Notes: a model not told the origin generated them from the letters alone. Positions 1 to 5,258 are shown, counted from the first letter of the stretch. The stretch: 5,396 nt of DNA from an uncultured Gammaproteobacteria bacterium (GCA_937980285.1 CALJQI010000127.1:1-5396), one strand, 5' to 3'. Made by a program: numbers and translations.

Positions 1-1049
1 TTGGGCGGTAGCGGGTTGAGCGTATACATGGTGGCGACCTGTGCGGCTGTCGGGAAGGCGGCCGGGCTGGCGGTAACCGCTTCGTCAATCATCGGGATCG
101 ATGACTTGTTGGCGGTTGCATACCAGGTGTAATTACTATCAGCGGCGCCGACTTCCGGGCGCATCATGTAATTCAGGAACAGGTGCGCGTTTTCGACATT
201 CTTGGCGTCGCCAGGAATTACCCATCCGTCGACCCAGAAGTTGGGGATAGCGGGCAGGAAGAAATCGAGACTGACGCCGGTATCGGCTTCTTCGGCGCCA
301 GACATGGCTAACAGGCCGTCCGGTCCCCAGGTAACGGCAACGCAGAACTCTTTTTGCGGCATGCGCTGATAGGCGTAATTGTCGAAGGTCTTGATATAGG
401 GACGAACCTTTTTCAGCATATCCTCGACCTTCTGGTAATCGGCCCTGTTGGTCGAGTCCGGATCCATTCCCATGTAGGCCAGCGCCATCGGGATAACGTC
501 AGTGGGAGAATCCAGGAAGGAAACGCCGCACTTGGCCAGTTCCTTCATATGCTTGGGATCGAAGATCATGCTGATATCGCCGATCGGCGCGTCCGGATAG
601 GTTTTCAAAACCAGTTCCTTGTTATAGGTCACGCCATGGGTGCCCCACATGAACGGTACGATGTAATTATGACCTGGGTCCCACTTTTGTCCCAGTTGCG
701 CCATGACGTCGGGGCTCATGTGCTTGAAGTTTGGCAGCTTGGTCTTGTCGATTTTGCGCAGGATTCCGCCTTTCATCAGGCGAGCAGCCTGCGAAGCCGC
801 GTGTGAAACCACGTCGTATCCCGAGTTGCCGGCCAAAAGTTTGGAATCGATCGCTTCGACCGAATCGTAGGGCGTGAAGGTGACTTCGACGTCGTATTCC
901 TTGGCGAAATTCTCGATCGTGTCTTCGGCCATGTACTCGGCCCAGTTGCTGACGTTGAGCTTGCCGGCAGCGGTTGCGACGGTGGCGCCAGCCAGCATGG
1001 CCGCGGTAGTCAGGCCGATCAGGCTGGTCTTAAAAGCGGTGTCTTTCAT
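1..1049 (-). CDS. PotF-like polyamine ABC transporter periplasmic substrate-binding protein (3' end truncated by window edge)
   Basis: Reading the minus strand from the ATG at 1049-1047 gives 349 open codons to the window edge. PotF of E. coli has about 370 residues and the visible part ends in a MYTLNPLPP stretch matching PotF near its C-terminus, so only about 17 residues are missing. Residues 1-28 are a signal peptide (K2/K7, hydrophobic core, ATA-A cleavage region), so the mature protein is periplasmic and should hand substrate to an ABC permease not seen here. The family match is clear in the CGVSFLDSP motif (174-182), the FLNYMMRP motif (291-298) and the WYATANK motif (309-315). Pocket residues of PotF, recalled from its structure, align as W36, Y39, W241, D244, D274 and Y310. 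Others differ: PotF D39 is E38, S85 is H83, E185 is D184 and F276 is W272. A cationic amine ligand is therefore likely, but not necessarily putrescine. The start has AGGAG at 1060-1056, 6 nt upstream. Same strand as the regulator gene upstream, with a 191-nt gap. Confidence 0.93.
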   Translation of the reverse strand, partial: MKDTAFKTSLIGLTTAAMLAGATVATAAGKLNVSNWAEYMAEDTIENFAKEYDVEVTFTPYDSVEAIDSKLLAGNSGYDVVSHAASQAARLMKGGILRKIDKTKLPNFKHMSPDVMAQLGQKWDPGHNYIVPFMWGTHGVTYNKELVLKTYPDAPIGDISMIFDPKHMKELAKCGVSFLDSPTDVIPMALAYMGMDPDSTNRADYQKVEDMLKKVRPYIKTFDNYAYQRMPQKEFCVAVTWGPDGLLAMSGAEEADTGVSLDFFLPAIPNFWVDGWVIPGDAKNVENAHLFLNYMMRPEVGAADSNYTWYATANKSSIPMIDEAVTASPAAFPTAAQVATMYTLNPLPP

Positions 1050-1055
1050 TTACTT

Positions 1056-1061
1056 CTCCTC
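1056..1061 (-). promoter_or_regulatory. Ribosome binding site of the PotF-like gene
   Basis: The minus strand reads GAGGAG, ending 6 nt before the ATG at 1049. This fixes the start and places the hydrophobic signal peptide directly at the N-terminus. Confidence 0.75.
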
Positions 1062-1095
1062 GATAGTGCTTACTAGTTTATGAATAACCAAACTT

Positions 1096-1101
1096 ATTAT
1101 A
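1096..1101 (-). promoter_or_regulatory. Putative -10 box for the PotF-like gene
   Basis: The minus strand reads a perfect TATAAT here, 46 nt before the ATG at 1049, which would give a leader of roughly 40 nt. No good TTGACA-like -35 sits 16-18 nt upstream (the region reads GCAGCG), so the promoter would be weak or activator dependent. Sequence match only. Confidence 0.4.
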
Positions 1102-1231
1102 GTGGTTCCATTCTGTACCGCTGCTTAATGGCGATAGCAGGGTCAAATCCATTCGCAGAATGCGGACATTAGCATAATGACGAATAGCCTGTCACATCAA
1201 TAGTCTGGGCGGATTTTAGCATAAAAGAAAT

Positions 1232-1249
1232 AAAATGTGATCACAATTT
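1232..1249. repeat. Near-perfect 18-bp dyad at the end of the regulator gene
   Basis: TGTGATCACA (1236-1245) is a perfect 10-bp palindrome. Beyond one mismatched pair (1235/1246) the symmetry resumes with AAA (1232-1234) and TTT (1247-1249). It covers the TGA stop of the TetR-family gene and lies about 190 bp upstream of the PotF-like start. With no loop and few GC pairs it would make a poor terminator hairpin, although a T-rich run follows on the minus strand. A protein-binding site is an alternative; which protein is unknown. Confidence 0.4.
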
Positions 1250-1897
1250 TTGAGAGCCGGCGCCGGCCGCCGCCGGGTAGGCGCAATCGATCAGCTCGAA
1301 TGCGGCCTGGATCGCCCGGTCGCGCTTGAATCCCGAGTTGCCGAGCAGGAAATTCTGCCACTGACCGTCGATCATGCCCTCGATGCTGAGCGCGGCAGTG
1401 CCCGCGCCGAGGCTCGCTCCGTGCCGATTTTCGATGGCTTCGCACAGTGTCAGCAGCTTTTCCGAAAACGCCTGGTCGCTGCTGCCGCAAATCTTCATGT
1501 ATTTCGGTCGTGATCGCGATTCGCCCCAGAAGGCGAACCAGACGCTGATTTTTTTGCGATTGCATATATGCGGCGCAAAAGCCGACCGCGCCATGGCGCG
1601 CAGTTGCTGGTAAGGATTGTCGCCGGCCGCGGCGACCGCCTGCTGCCAGTTTGCCTGATACTCGTCGTTGAGGTGATGCAAGGTCTGTTCGAGCAGGGCG
1701 TCCTTGCTCTGAAAATGAAAAACGACGTTGCCCTGCGAAAGCCCGGCGCGCTCGGCGATTTTCGCCAGCGTGGTTTGCGAAAGCCCCAGCTTGTCGATGC
1801 ATTCGATGGTGGCTTCGATCAATTGCTGCTTGCGAAACTCGCTTTGCTTTTTACGGTTGCGGCTGGCGAAATTCTTTTCGGTAACGGTAGTCGACAA
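1241..1897 (-). CDS. BetI-like TetR-family transcriptional regulator
   Basis: This is a 218-residue DNA-binding repressor. The N-terminal TetR helix-turn-helix spans about residues 24-66, with the recognition part TTLAKIAERAGLSQGN (42-57) followed by VFHFQSKDALL (59-69), a typical TetR_N end. The C-terminal ligand domain has VWFAFWGES (119-127) and IEGMIDGQW (172-180), matching AWLAFWASS and LAALIDGLW of E. coli BetI, so it belongs to the BetI group (usual length about 195-200). BetI itself responds to choline or betaine; the effector here is unknown. No ATG occurs between the upstream in-frame stop (1939-1937) and the HTH, so TTG at 1897-1895 is the best start. Its ribosome site is weak (GGATTCAGG), so the exact N-terminus is uncertain. 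It is transcribed away from the aminotransferase gene and probably represses itself and that gene through the shared control region. Confidence 0.9.
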   Translation of the reverse strand: MSTTVTEKNFASRNRKKQSEFRKQQLIEATIECIDKLGLSQTTLAKIAERAGLSQGNVVFHFQSKDALLEQTLHHLNDEYQANWQQAVAAAGDNPYQQLRAMARSAFAPHICNRKKISVWFAFWGESRSRPKYMKICGSSDQAFSEKLLTLCEAIENRHGASLGAGTAALSIEGMIDGQWQNFLLGNSGFKRDRAIQAAFELIDCAYPAAAGAGSQKL

Positions 1898-1926
1898 GGC
1901 CTGAATCCGGTTTTGCGATGCAGGAA

Positions 1927-1955
1927 ACTTTACATTTTACTGAGTGGTTGGTCAA
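1927..1955 (-). promoter_or_regulatory. Putative promoter of the BetI-like regulator gene
   Basis: On the minus strand TTGACC (1955-1950, 5/6 to consensus) and TAAAGT (1932-1927, 4/6) are spaced by exactly 17 nt. Transcription would begin near 1920, giving a leader of about 23 nt before the proposed TTG start. The operator-like dyad 1935-1960 covers the -35 box and spacer, which would give autorepression. Confidence 0.5.
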
Positions 1956-1960
1956 TAAAA
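1935..1960. promoter_or_regulatory. Candidate operator for the BetI-like regulator
   Basis: TTTTACTGA (1935-1943) and TCAATAAAA (1952-1960) form an inverted repeat matching at 8 of 9 positions around an 8-nt spacer (GTGGTTGG). The layout TAyTGA-N8-TCAATA equals that of bet-operon BetI operators as I recall them (TATTGA-TTGGACGT-TCAATA). It lies over the regulator's own promoter and 22 bp upstream of the aminotransferase -35 box. Binding is inferred from position and resemblance. Confidence 0.55.
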
Positions 1961-1982
1961 AACTCTATATTATTGAAATGTA

Positions 1983-2010
1983 TTGCAAAAATAGAAATAT
2001 TATTTATAAT
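1983..2010 (+). promoter_or_regulatory. Putative promoter of the aminotransferase-Rieske operon
   Basis: TTGCAA (1983-1988, 4/6) and a perfect TATAAT (2005-2010) are separated by 16 nt. Transcription would start around 2017, leaving a leader of about 33 nt with the ribosome site at its end. It also removes the upstream in-frame ATGs (1918, 1978) from the transcript. Confidence 0.55.
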
Positions 2011-2039
2011 TCCCGGACTTTTCCTGGCAAGCGTCGACT

Positions 2040-2044
2040 GGAGG
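2040..2044 (+). promoter_or_regulatory. Ribosome binding site that decides the aminotransferase start
   Basis: GGAGG stands 5 nt before the ATG at 2050. The earlier in-frame ATGs at 1918 and 1978 lie in promoter sequence and would add 44 or 24 residues unlike the family, so 2050 is the supported start. Confidence 0.8.
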
Positions 2045-2049
2045 CGGGT

Positions 2050-3459
2050 ATGAGCACAGCTGCAGAACTGAAACAAAACGATAATTTATTCATTCATCCC
2101 TGGGACGATATCGTCAAACTGGGCGGCAACAAGCGTACGCTGCTTGACAAGGGTGAAGGCGTATACGTATACGACAGCGAAGGCAATCGGCTGCTCGACG
2201 CGCCCGCCGGCATGTGGTGTGTCAACATCGGCCATGGAAGAACTGAAATGGCGCAGGCGGTCTACGACCAGATCATGGCGTTAACCTACGTCTCGCCGTG
2301 GTCGATGACTACCGGGCCCGCGGCCGAGTTTGCCGCGATGCTCACCGAGCAGTCGCCGGGCGACCTGAATCACGTGTTTTACACTACCGGCGGCTCGACC
2401 GCGGTCGATTCGGCGCTGCGCTTCGTGCATTTCTACAACAACCTGCGCGGCAAGCCGGCCAAGAAAAAGATCATTTCGCAAAAGCGCGGTTACCACGGCA
2501 GCACGTATCTCGGCGGCAGCGTCTCCGGCAAGGAGCGTGACAAGAGCAATCTCGAAATGGAGTCCCACCTGGTGCACCACATCGAGGCGCCGCATCCGCT
2601 GTACAAGCCCGAGGGCATGTCGGATGCCGACTTCCTCGAGCAGTGCGTCGCCAACCTGGAGAACAAAATCGCCGAGGTCGGCGCCGATAACTGCGCGGTG
2701 TTCGTCGCCGAGCCGATCCTCGCCTCCGGCGGCGTGATCGTGCCGCCCGAGGGCTACCACAAGCGCTGCCTGGAGGTTTGCCGCGAAAACGACATGCTCT
2801 ACCTGTCCGACGAAGTGGTAACCGCCTTCGGCCGCCTGGGCCACTGTTTTGCCTCCGAGGATGTGTTCGGCATCGTCCCCGACATCATCACCACCGCCAA
2901 GGGCCTGACCTCGGGGTACGTGCCGATGGGCGCGTTCCTGGTGTCGGATAGACTGATCGAGGAGATCAAGGCCAACGGCGGCGACTCGGCTGTATTCTCA
3001 AACGGCTTCACCTACTCTGGACACCCGGTGGCGGCCGCGGCCGGCATCAAAAACCTCGAAATCATGCTTCGCGAAAAGCTGTTCGAGCATGCTCAGGATG
3101 TAGGCCCTTACATGCAGCAGCAGATGCAGACGCTGCGTGACATCCCGATCGTGCGCGACATTCGCGGCAAGGGCTTGATGGCCTGCGTCGAATGCGAGCT
3201 CAAGCACGGCGACGACGACCTGGCGATGGACTATGAAATCGGCAACCTGATCGACAAGCATTGCCAGAAGCTCGGCCTGATCGTGCGCCCGATCATCAAC
3301 ATGTGCGTGATGTCGCCGCCGTTGACGATTACCCGCGAACAGATCGACGACATGGTCTCGATGTTGCGCCAGGGCATTTTGCTGGCGCTCGAGGAGATCG
3401 AATCGGCCGAGGCGGAGGCCGCAGGCGAGGCTAACAGGCATCCGTCGCCGGCCGCCTGA
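2050..3459 (+). CDS. Class III PLP-dependent aminotransferase (SpuC-like amine/omega-amino acid:pyruvate aminotransferase)
   Basis: This 469-residue cytoplasmic fold-type I aminotransferase should move an amino group from a primary amine or omega-amino acid to an alpha-keto acid such as pyruvate. The PLP lysine is K284 in TTAKGLTSGY; the aspartate that pairs with the PLP ring nitrogen is D254 in SDEVVTAFG. Y148-H149 in GYHGST is the ring-stacking segment, TTGGSTAVD (112-120) is the phosphate-cup loop, and T321 in FTYSGHP completes phosphate binding across the dimer. AGMWCVNIGHGR (53-64), VAEPILASGGVIVPP (219-233), KGLTSGYVPMG (284-294) and MSPPL (421-425) closely resemble Pseudomonas SpuC, the putrescine:pyruvate aminotransferase. 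Length is slightly above the usual ~455 because of an Ala/Glu-rich tail after about residue 448. It is the first gene of the plus-strand operon, 15 nt before the Rieske gene. The family call is firm; the substrate (putrescine, another amine, taurine or beta-alanine type) is not shown by sequence. Confidence 0.93.
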   Translation: MSTAAELKQNDNLFIHPWDDIVKLGGNKRTLLDKGEGVYVYDSEGNRLLDAPAGMWCVNIGHGRTEMAQAVYDQIMALTYVSPWSMTTGPAAEFAAMLTEQSPGDLNHVFYTTGGSTAVDSALRFVHFYNNLRGKPAKKKIISQKRGYHGSTYLGGSVSGKERDKSNLEMESHLVHHIEAPHPLYKPEGMSDADFLEQCVANLENKIAEVGADNCAVFVAEPILASGGVIVPPEGYHKRCLEVCRENDMLYLSDEVVTAFGRLGHCFASEDVFGIVPDIITTAKGLTSGYVPMGAFLVSDRLIEEIKANGGDSAVFSNGFTYSGHPVAAAAGIKNLEIMLREKLFEHAQDVGPYMQQQMQTLRDIPIVRDIRGKGLMACVECELKHGDDDLAMDYEIGNLIDKHCQKLGLIVRPIINMCVMSPPLTITREQIDDMVSMLRQGILLALEEIESAEAEAAGEANRHPSPAA

Positions 3460-3474
3460 TTCGGGAGGTTTGCA

Positions 3475-4692
3475 ATGATGAAATTCATACCGACAGAGGA
3501 AATTTTCAAGCGCAAGGGCAGCCGCAGCGGGCTGCCCGCCTGGGCCTATGACAATGCCGAGCTGACCGCGCTAGAGATCGATCGTATCTTTTTGCGCAGC
3601 TGGCTGTTTGTCGCGCACGCGGCCGAGCTGCCCCGCAGCGGGGATTACCAGTGCTTCGGCATGGGCGACGAACGCGCGGTCGTGGTGCGCGACGGCGAGG
3701 GCGAGATTCGGGCTTTTTACAACGTTTGCCGTCATCGCGCTTCGCGCGTCGTGCCTGAAGAAAAGGGGCATTGCGGCAAGTCGTTCATCTGCCCGTTTCA
3801 CGGCTGGTCCTATAACCTGGACGGCAGCCTCAGGAACATCCCCAAAGCCGACAGTTTTCCCGAGCTCGAGCGCGAGCAGTATGGACTCAAGCCGCTCGAC
3901 TGCGAAGTCTGGCACGGGCTGATTTTCATTCGCTTCGGCGGCGAAGGCGCGTCGGTAGCGCAGATGATGGCCGCGGCCGAAGAAGAGGTCGGCCTCTACC
4001 GCATCGAGGACATGGAATGTCTCGGCGAAAGCTATAACCTGGAGTTCGATCTCGACTGGAAGGCGGTGGTCGATGTCGATAACGAGGGTTACCACGTACC
4101 GGTCGGTCATCCTGAGCTGTTCGACCTGGTGGGGAGCACCTACAACGACCAGCGACTCGAAGGCGGGCTGGGGCGTTCGTATAGCAGCTTCAAGGATCGC
4201 AAGTTCAAGTTTCAACGTAACCGCGATTATGTCGAGGCCTTGCCCGAGGACAGTTACCTGCCGGAATCGCACCGTCATTGCTGGATTTACTGGGGTATGT
4301 ACCCGACCTTCGTGCTCACCCTGTTCCCGGACCAGATCGAGATTTACCAGTTCTTCCCGACCGGGCCGCAGCAGAGCCTGATGAAGGGCAAGTGTTTCGC
4401 GCTGCCGGACGAACGCCCGCAGATGCAAAAGGCGCGCGAGCTCAACCAGGCGATCAACGCCGGTGTCGGCAGCGAAGATATACAATTGATCGAGTGGGTA
4501 GCCGAGGGCATGCGCTCGAGCGCCTTCGACGGGCTCATGCTATCGGATCTCGAAAGCGGCGTCGCCGCGTTTCACAACGCCTTGCGCGATGAGTTACCGG
4601 TGCTGGAGCTCGAGCAGGCGCCCGCGGAAGGCAGCCTGAAGCAGGTCAACCAGGAACTGCGCGCCAAGGCCAGGGTATCGGCGGCGAGTTGA
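3475..4692 (+). CDS. Rieske non-heme iron oxygenase, alpha (catalytic) subunit, quaternary-ammonium-oxygenase type
   Basis: This 405-residue oxygenase activates O2 with electrons passed from a Rieske [2Fe-2S] cluster to a mononuclear iron. Cluster ligands are C85-x-H87 and C106-x2-H109 (CRH and CPFHGW) with 18 residues between. The iron site is H207 and H212 in YHVPVGH, with D335 in GSEDIQLIE as the likely carboxylate. The residue bridging the two centres is E204 (NEGYH), where ring-hydroxylating dioxygenases have Asp; carnitine oxygenase CntA and glycine betaine monooxygenase GbcA have Glu here. Spacing of all these residues closely follows CntA. This supports oxidation of a carbon beside nitrogen rather than ring dihydroxylation, although automated tools would probably say aromatic-ring-hydroxylating dioxygenase. 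GGGAGG (3463-3468) lies 6 nt before the ATG at 3475; the adjacent ATG at 3478 is also possible. No beta subunit, ferredoxin or reductase gene is nearby, so electrons must come from elsewhere. Cotranscribed with the aminotransferase. Substrate unknown. Confidence 0.92.
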   Translation: MMKFIPTEEIFKRKGSRSGLPAWAYDNAELTALEIDRIFLRSWLFVAHAAELPRSGDYQCFGMGDERAVVVRDGEGEIRAFYNVCRHRASRVVPEEKGHCGKSFICPFHGWSYNLDGSLRNIPKADSFPELEREQYGLKPLDCEVWHGLIFIRFGGEGASVAQMMAAAEEEVGLYRIEDMECLGESYNLEFDLDWKAVVDVDNEGYHVPVGHPELFDLVGSTYNDQRLEGGLGRSYSSFKDRKFKFQRNRDYVEALPEDSYLPESHRHCWIYWGMYPTFVLTLFPDQIEIYQFFPTGPQQSLMKGKCFALPDERPQMQKARELNQAINAGVGSEDIQLIEWVAEGMRSSAFDGLMLSDLESGVAAFHNALRDELPVLELEQAPAEGSLKQVNQELRAKARVSAAS

Positions 4693-4723
4693 TGGCGCGA
4701 GAGCTTGGTCAAAGGGAAGCCGG

Positions 4724-4752
4724 TTTCAAACGCGATCGACTGGTGCTGTAAT
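4724..4752 (+). promoter_or_regulatory. Possible internal promoter before the cupin gene
   Basis: The 104-nt gap before the cupin has an extended -10 (TGC-TGTAAT, 4744-4752) with a poor -35, TTTCAA (4724-4729), 17 nt upstream. It could drive separate cupin expression; read-through from the operon is equally possible. There is no terminator-like hairpin in the gap. Confidence 0.3.
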
Positions 4753-4784
4753 ACGCCCCGTAATCATTAACCGGATTAACAACT

Positions 4785-4790
4785 GGAGGA
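4785..4790 (+). promoter_or_regulatory. Ribosome binding site of the cupin gene
   Basis: GGAGGA ends 6 nt before the ATG at 4797. The next in-frame ATG (residue 5) would be about 18 nt away, so the first ATG is preferred. Confidence 0.75.
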
Positions 4791-4796
4791 ATTATC

Positions 4797-5156
4797 ATGA
4801 GTAATTTTATGCGCATACTGCCGCAGGGCTCGGCCGCGGGCCTGCAGCCGTCGGATATGACAGATCCCGGCGCTTTCACCACGGACGACAAGACCGAGCT
4901 CAACGATACTTTTTTCGCCACCGCCGATGAGAGTATTCTGACCGGCGTTTGGGAGTGCGCGCCCTGCCGGGAAGAGATCGACAGCTACCCGGTACACGAG
5001 ATGATGTCGGTTATTTCGGGTTCGGTGACGCTGACCGATCCTGCCGGAAATTCGGAAACGTTCACCGCGGGTGACGTGTTCTTCATACCCAAAGGTACGC
5101 CCTGCGTGTGGGAGATAACCGAAACCCTGCGCAAGTTTTACATGATTGCGAGCTAG
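4797..5156 (+). CDS. Small single-domain cupin (DUF861/cupin_3-like)
   Basis: This is a 119-residue cytoplasmic beta-barrel protein of unknown exact role. The cupin core runs from about residue 47 (ILTGVWECAPC) through HEMMSVISGSVTLTDPAG (67-84) to FTAGDVFFIPKGTPCVWEI (89-107) and RKFYMI (112-117). This order and the final tW-E...RKFY pattern fit the DUF861 (ureidoglycine aminohydrolase-like cupin_3) group, single-domain members of which often sit beside amine or amino acid catabolism genes. Canonical metal ligands are mostly absent: motif 1 keeps H67 and E68 only, and the His expected in motif 2 (PxG-x2-H) is C103. Ligand binding or a small accessory step is therefore more likely than classical dioxygenase activity. 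It follows the Rieske gene by 104 nt on the same strand, so it is either the third gene of the operon or separately expressed. Family fairly sure, function unknown. Confidence 0.82.
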   Translation: MSNFMRILPQGSAAGLQPSDMTDPGAFTTDDKTELNDTFFATADESILTGVWECAPCREEIDSYPVHEMMSVISGSVTLTDPAGNSETFTAGDVFFIPKGTPCVWEITETLRKFYMIAS

Positions 5157-5198
5157 CCGGGCGGCCGACTGAATTCGGTGGGCAAATCCCTGGATTCG

Positions 5199-5231
5199 AG
5201 ACCCGGGCGGCGAATTTCCGGTCGCGGGTCT
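5199..5231 (+). repeat. GC-rich inverted repeat downstream of the cupin gene
   Basis: AGACCCG (5199-5205) pairs perfectly with CGGGTCT (5225-5231) across a 19-nt loop. It begins about 40 nt after the cupin stop. No T-run follows, so it is not a typical intrinsic terminator, but it could stabilise the 3' end of the transcript. CCCGGGCG occurs both in the hairpin (5202-5209) and again at 5237-5244. Confidence 0.35.
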
Positions 5232-5252
5232 TCAGTCCCGGGCGTCTGCGGG

Positions 5253-5258
5253 TATAAT
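5253..5258 (+). promoter_or_regulatory. Putative -10 box for a gene beyond the right edge
   Basis: A perfect TATAAT stands in GC-rich sequence, with a start expected near 5265. The -35 region is poor (TTCAGT at 5231-5236, 16-nt spacing). No gene begins before the window ends, so the long leader or the downstream gene cannot be confirmed. Confidence 0.35.

Larger units (their letters stand above)
1050..1240. other. Intergenic region between the regulator gene and the binding-protein gene
   Basis: This 191-nt AT-rich stretch lies between the stop of the TetR-family gene and the start of the PotF-like gene, both on the minus strand. It holds a probable minus-strand promoter, two copies of the 9-mer TTAGCATAA (1169-1177 and 1216-1224), a small CATTC-gca-GAATG inverted repeat (1150-1162) and half of a dyad centred at 1240/1241. 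I see no convincing small gene and no GC-rich stem followed by a T-run, so a strong intrinsic terminator for the regulator gene is not evident. Confidence 0.6.
1898..2049. promoter_or_regulatory. Divergent regulator/aminotransferase control region
   Basis: This 152-nt region is much more AT-rich than the flanking genes and separates two divergent genes. It contains one sigma70-like promoter for each direction and an operator-like dyad, annotated separately. The plus-strand frame is open through it (ATGs at 1918 and 1978), but the promoter elements, the AT-rich composition and the strong ribosome site before 2050 argue that it is not translated. Confidence 0.7.

Noticed and set aside
354..1083. 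Plus-strand open frames opposite the PotF-like gene (354-806 and 874-1083)
   Set aside because: They are antisense shadows of a clearly recognisable binding-protein gene that keeps its frame across the whole segment, and their translations show no family motifs.
1197..1802. Minus-strand frame of 201 codons overlapping the regulator
   Set aside because: It is an out-of-frame, Arg-rich shadow of the TetR-family gene, with no ribosome site and no domain.
1918..2049. N-terminal extension of the aminotransferase from ATG 1918 or 1978
   Set aside because: The stretch is AT-rich promoter DNA, contains the -35 and -10 boxes and the dyad, and encodes nothing family-like; the strong GGAGG before 2050 marks the real start.
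2160..2173. Perfect 14-bp palindrome CGTATACGTATACG
   Set aside because: It lies inside the aminotransferase gene and follows from a Val-Tyr-Val-Tyr codon run in a normally conserved strand, so a regulatory role is not needed to explain it.
2281..2844. Minus-strand frame of 187 codons opposite the aminotransferase
   Set aside because: It is a shadow of the conserved aminotransferase coding frame, with His/Val/Arg-biased content and no start signals.
3571..4485. Minus-strand frame of 304 codons opposite the Rieske gene
   Set aside because: Long antisense frames are common in GC-rich genes; the plus strand holds all Rieske ligands in one frame and the antisense translation is not recognisable.
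4693..4796. Terminator or BetI-type operator between the Rieske and cupin genes
   Set aside because: There is no GC stem with a T-run, and no TATTGA/TCAATA half-site pair; only AT-rich TTAA motifs and a weak promoter are seen.
5185..5245. Possible tRNA, because of GATTCGAG and a GC-rich arm
   Set aside because: No acceptor stem, D-arm or properly spaced T-arm can be formed, and no CCA-adjacent pairing is present.
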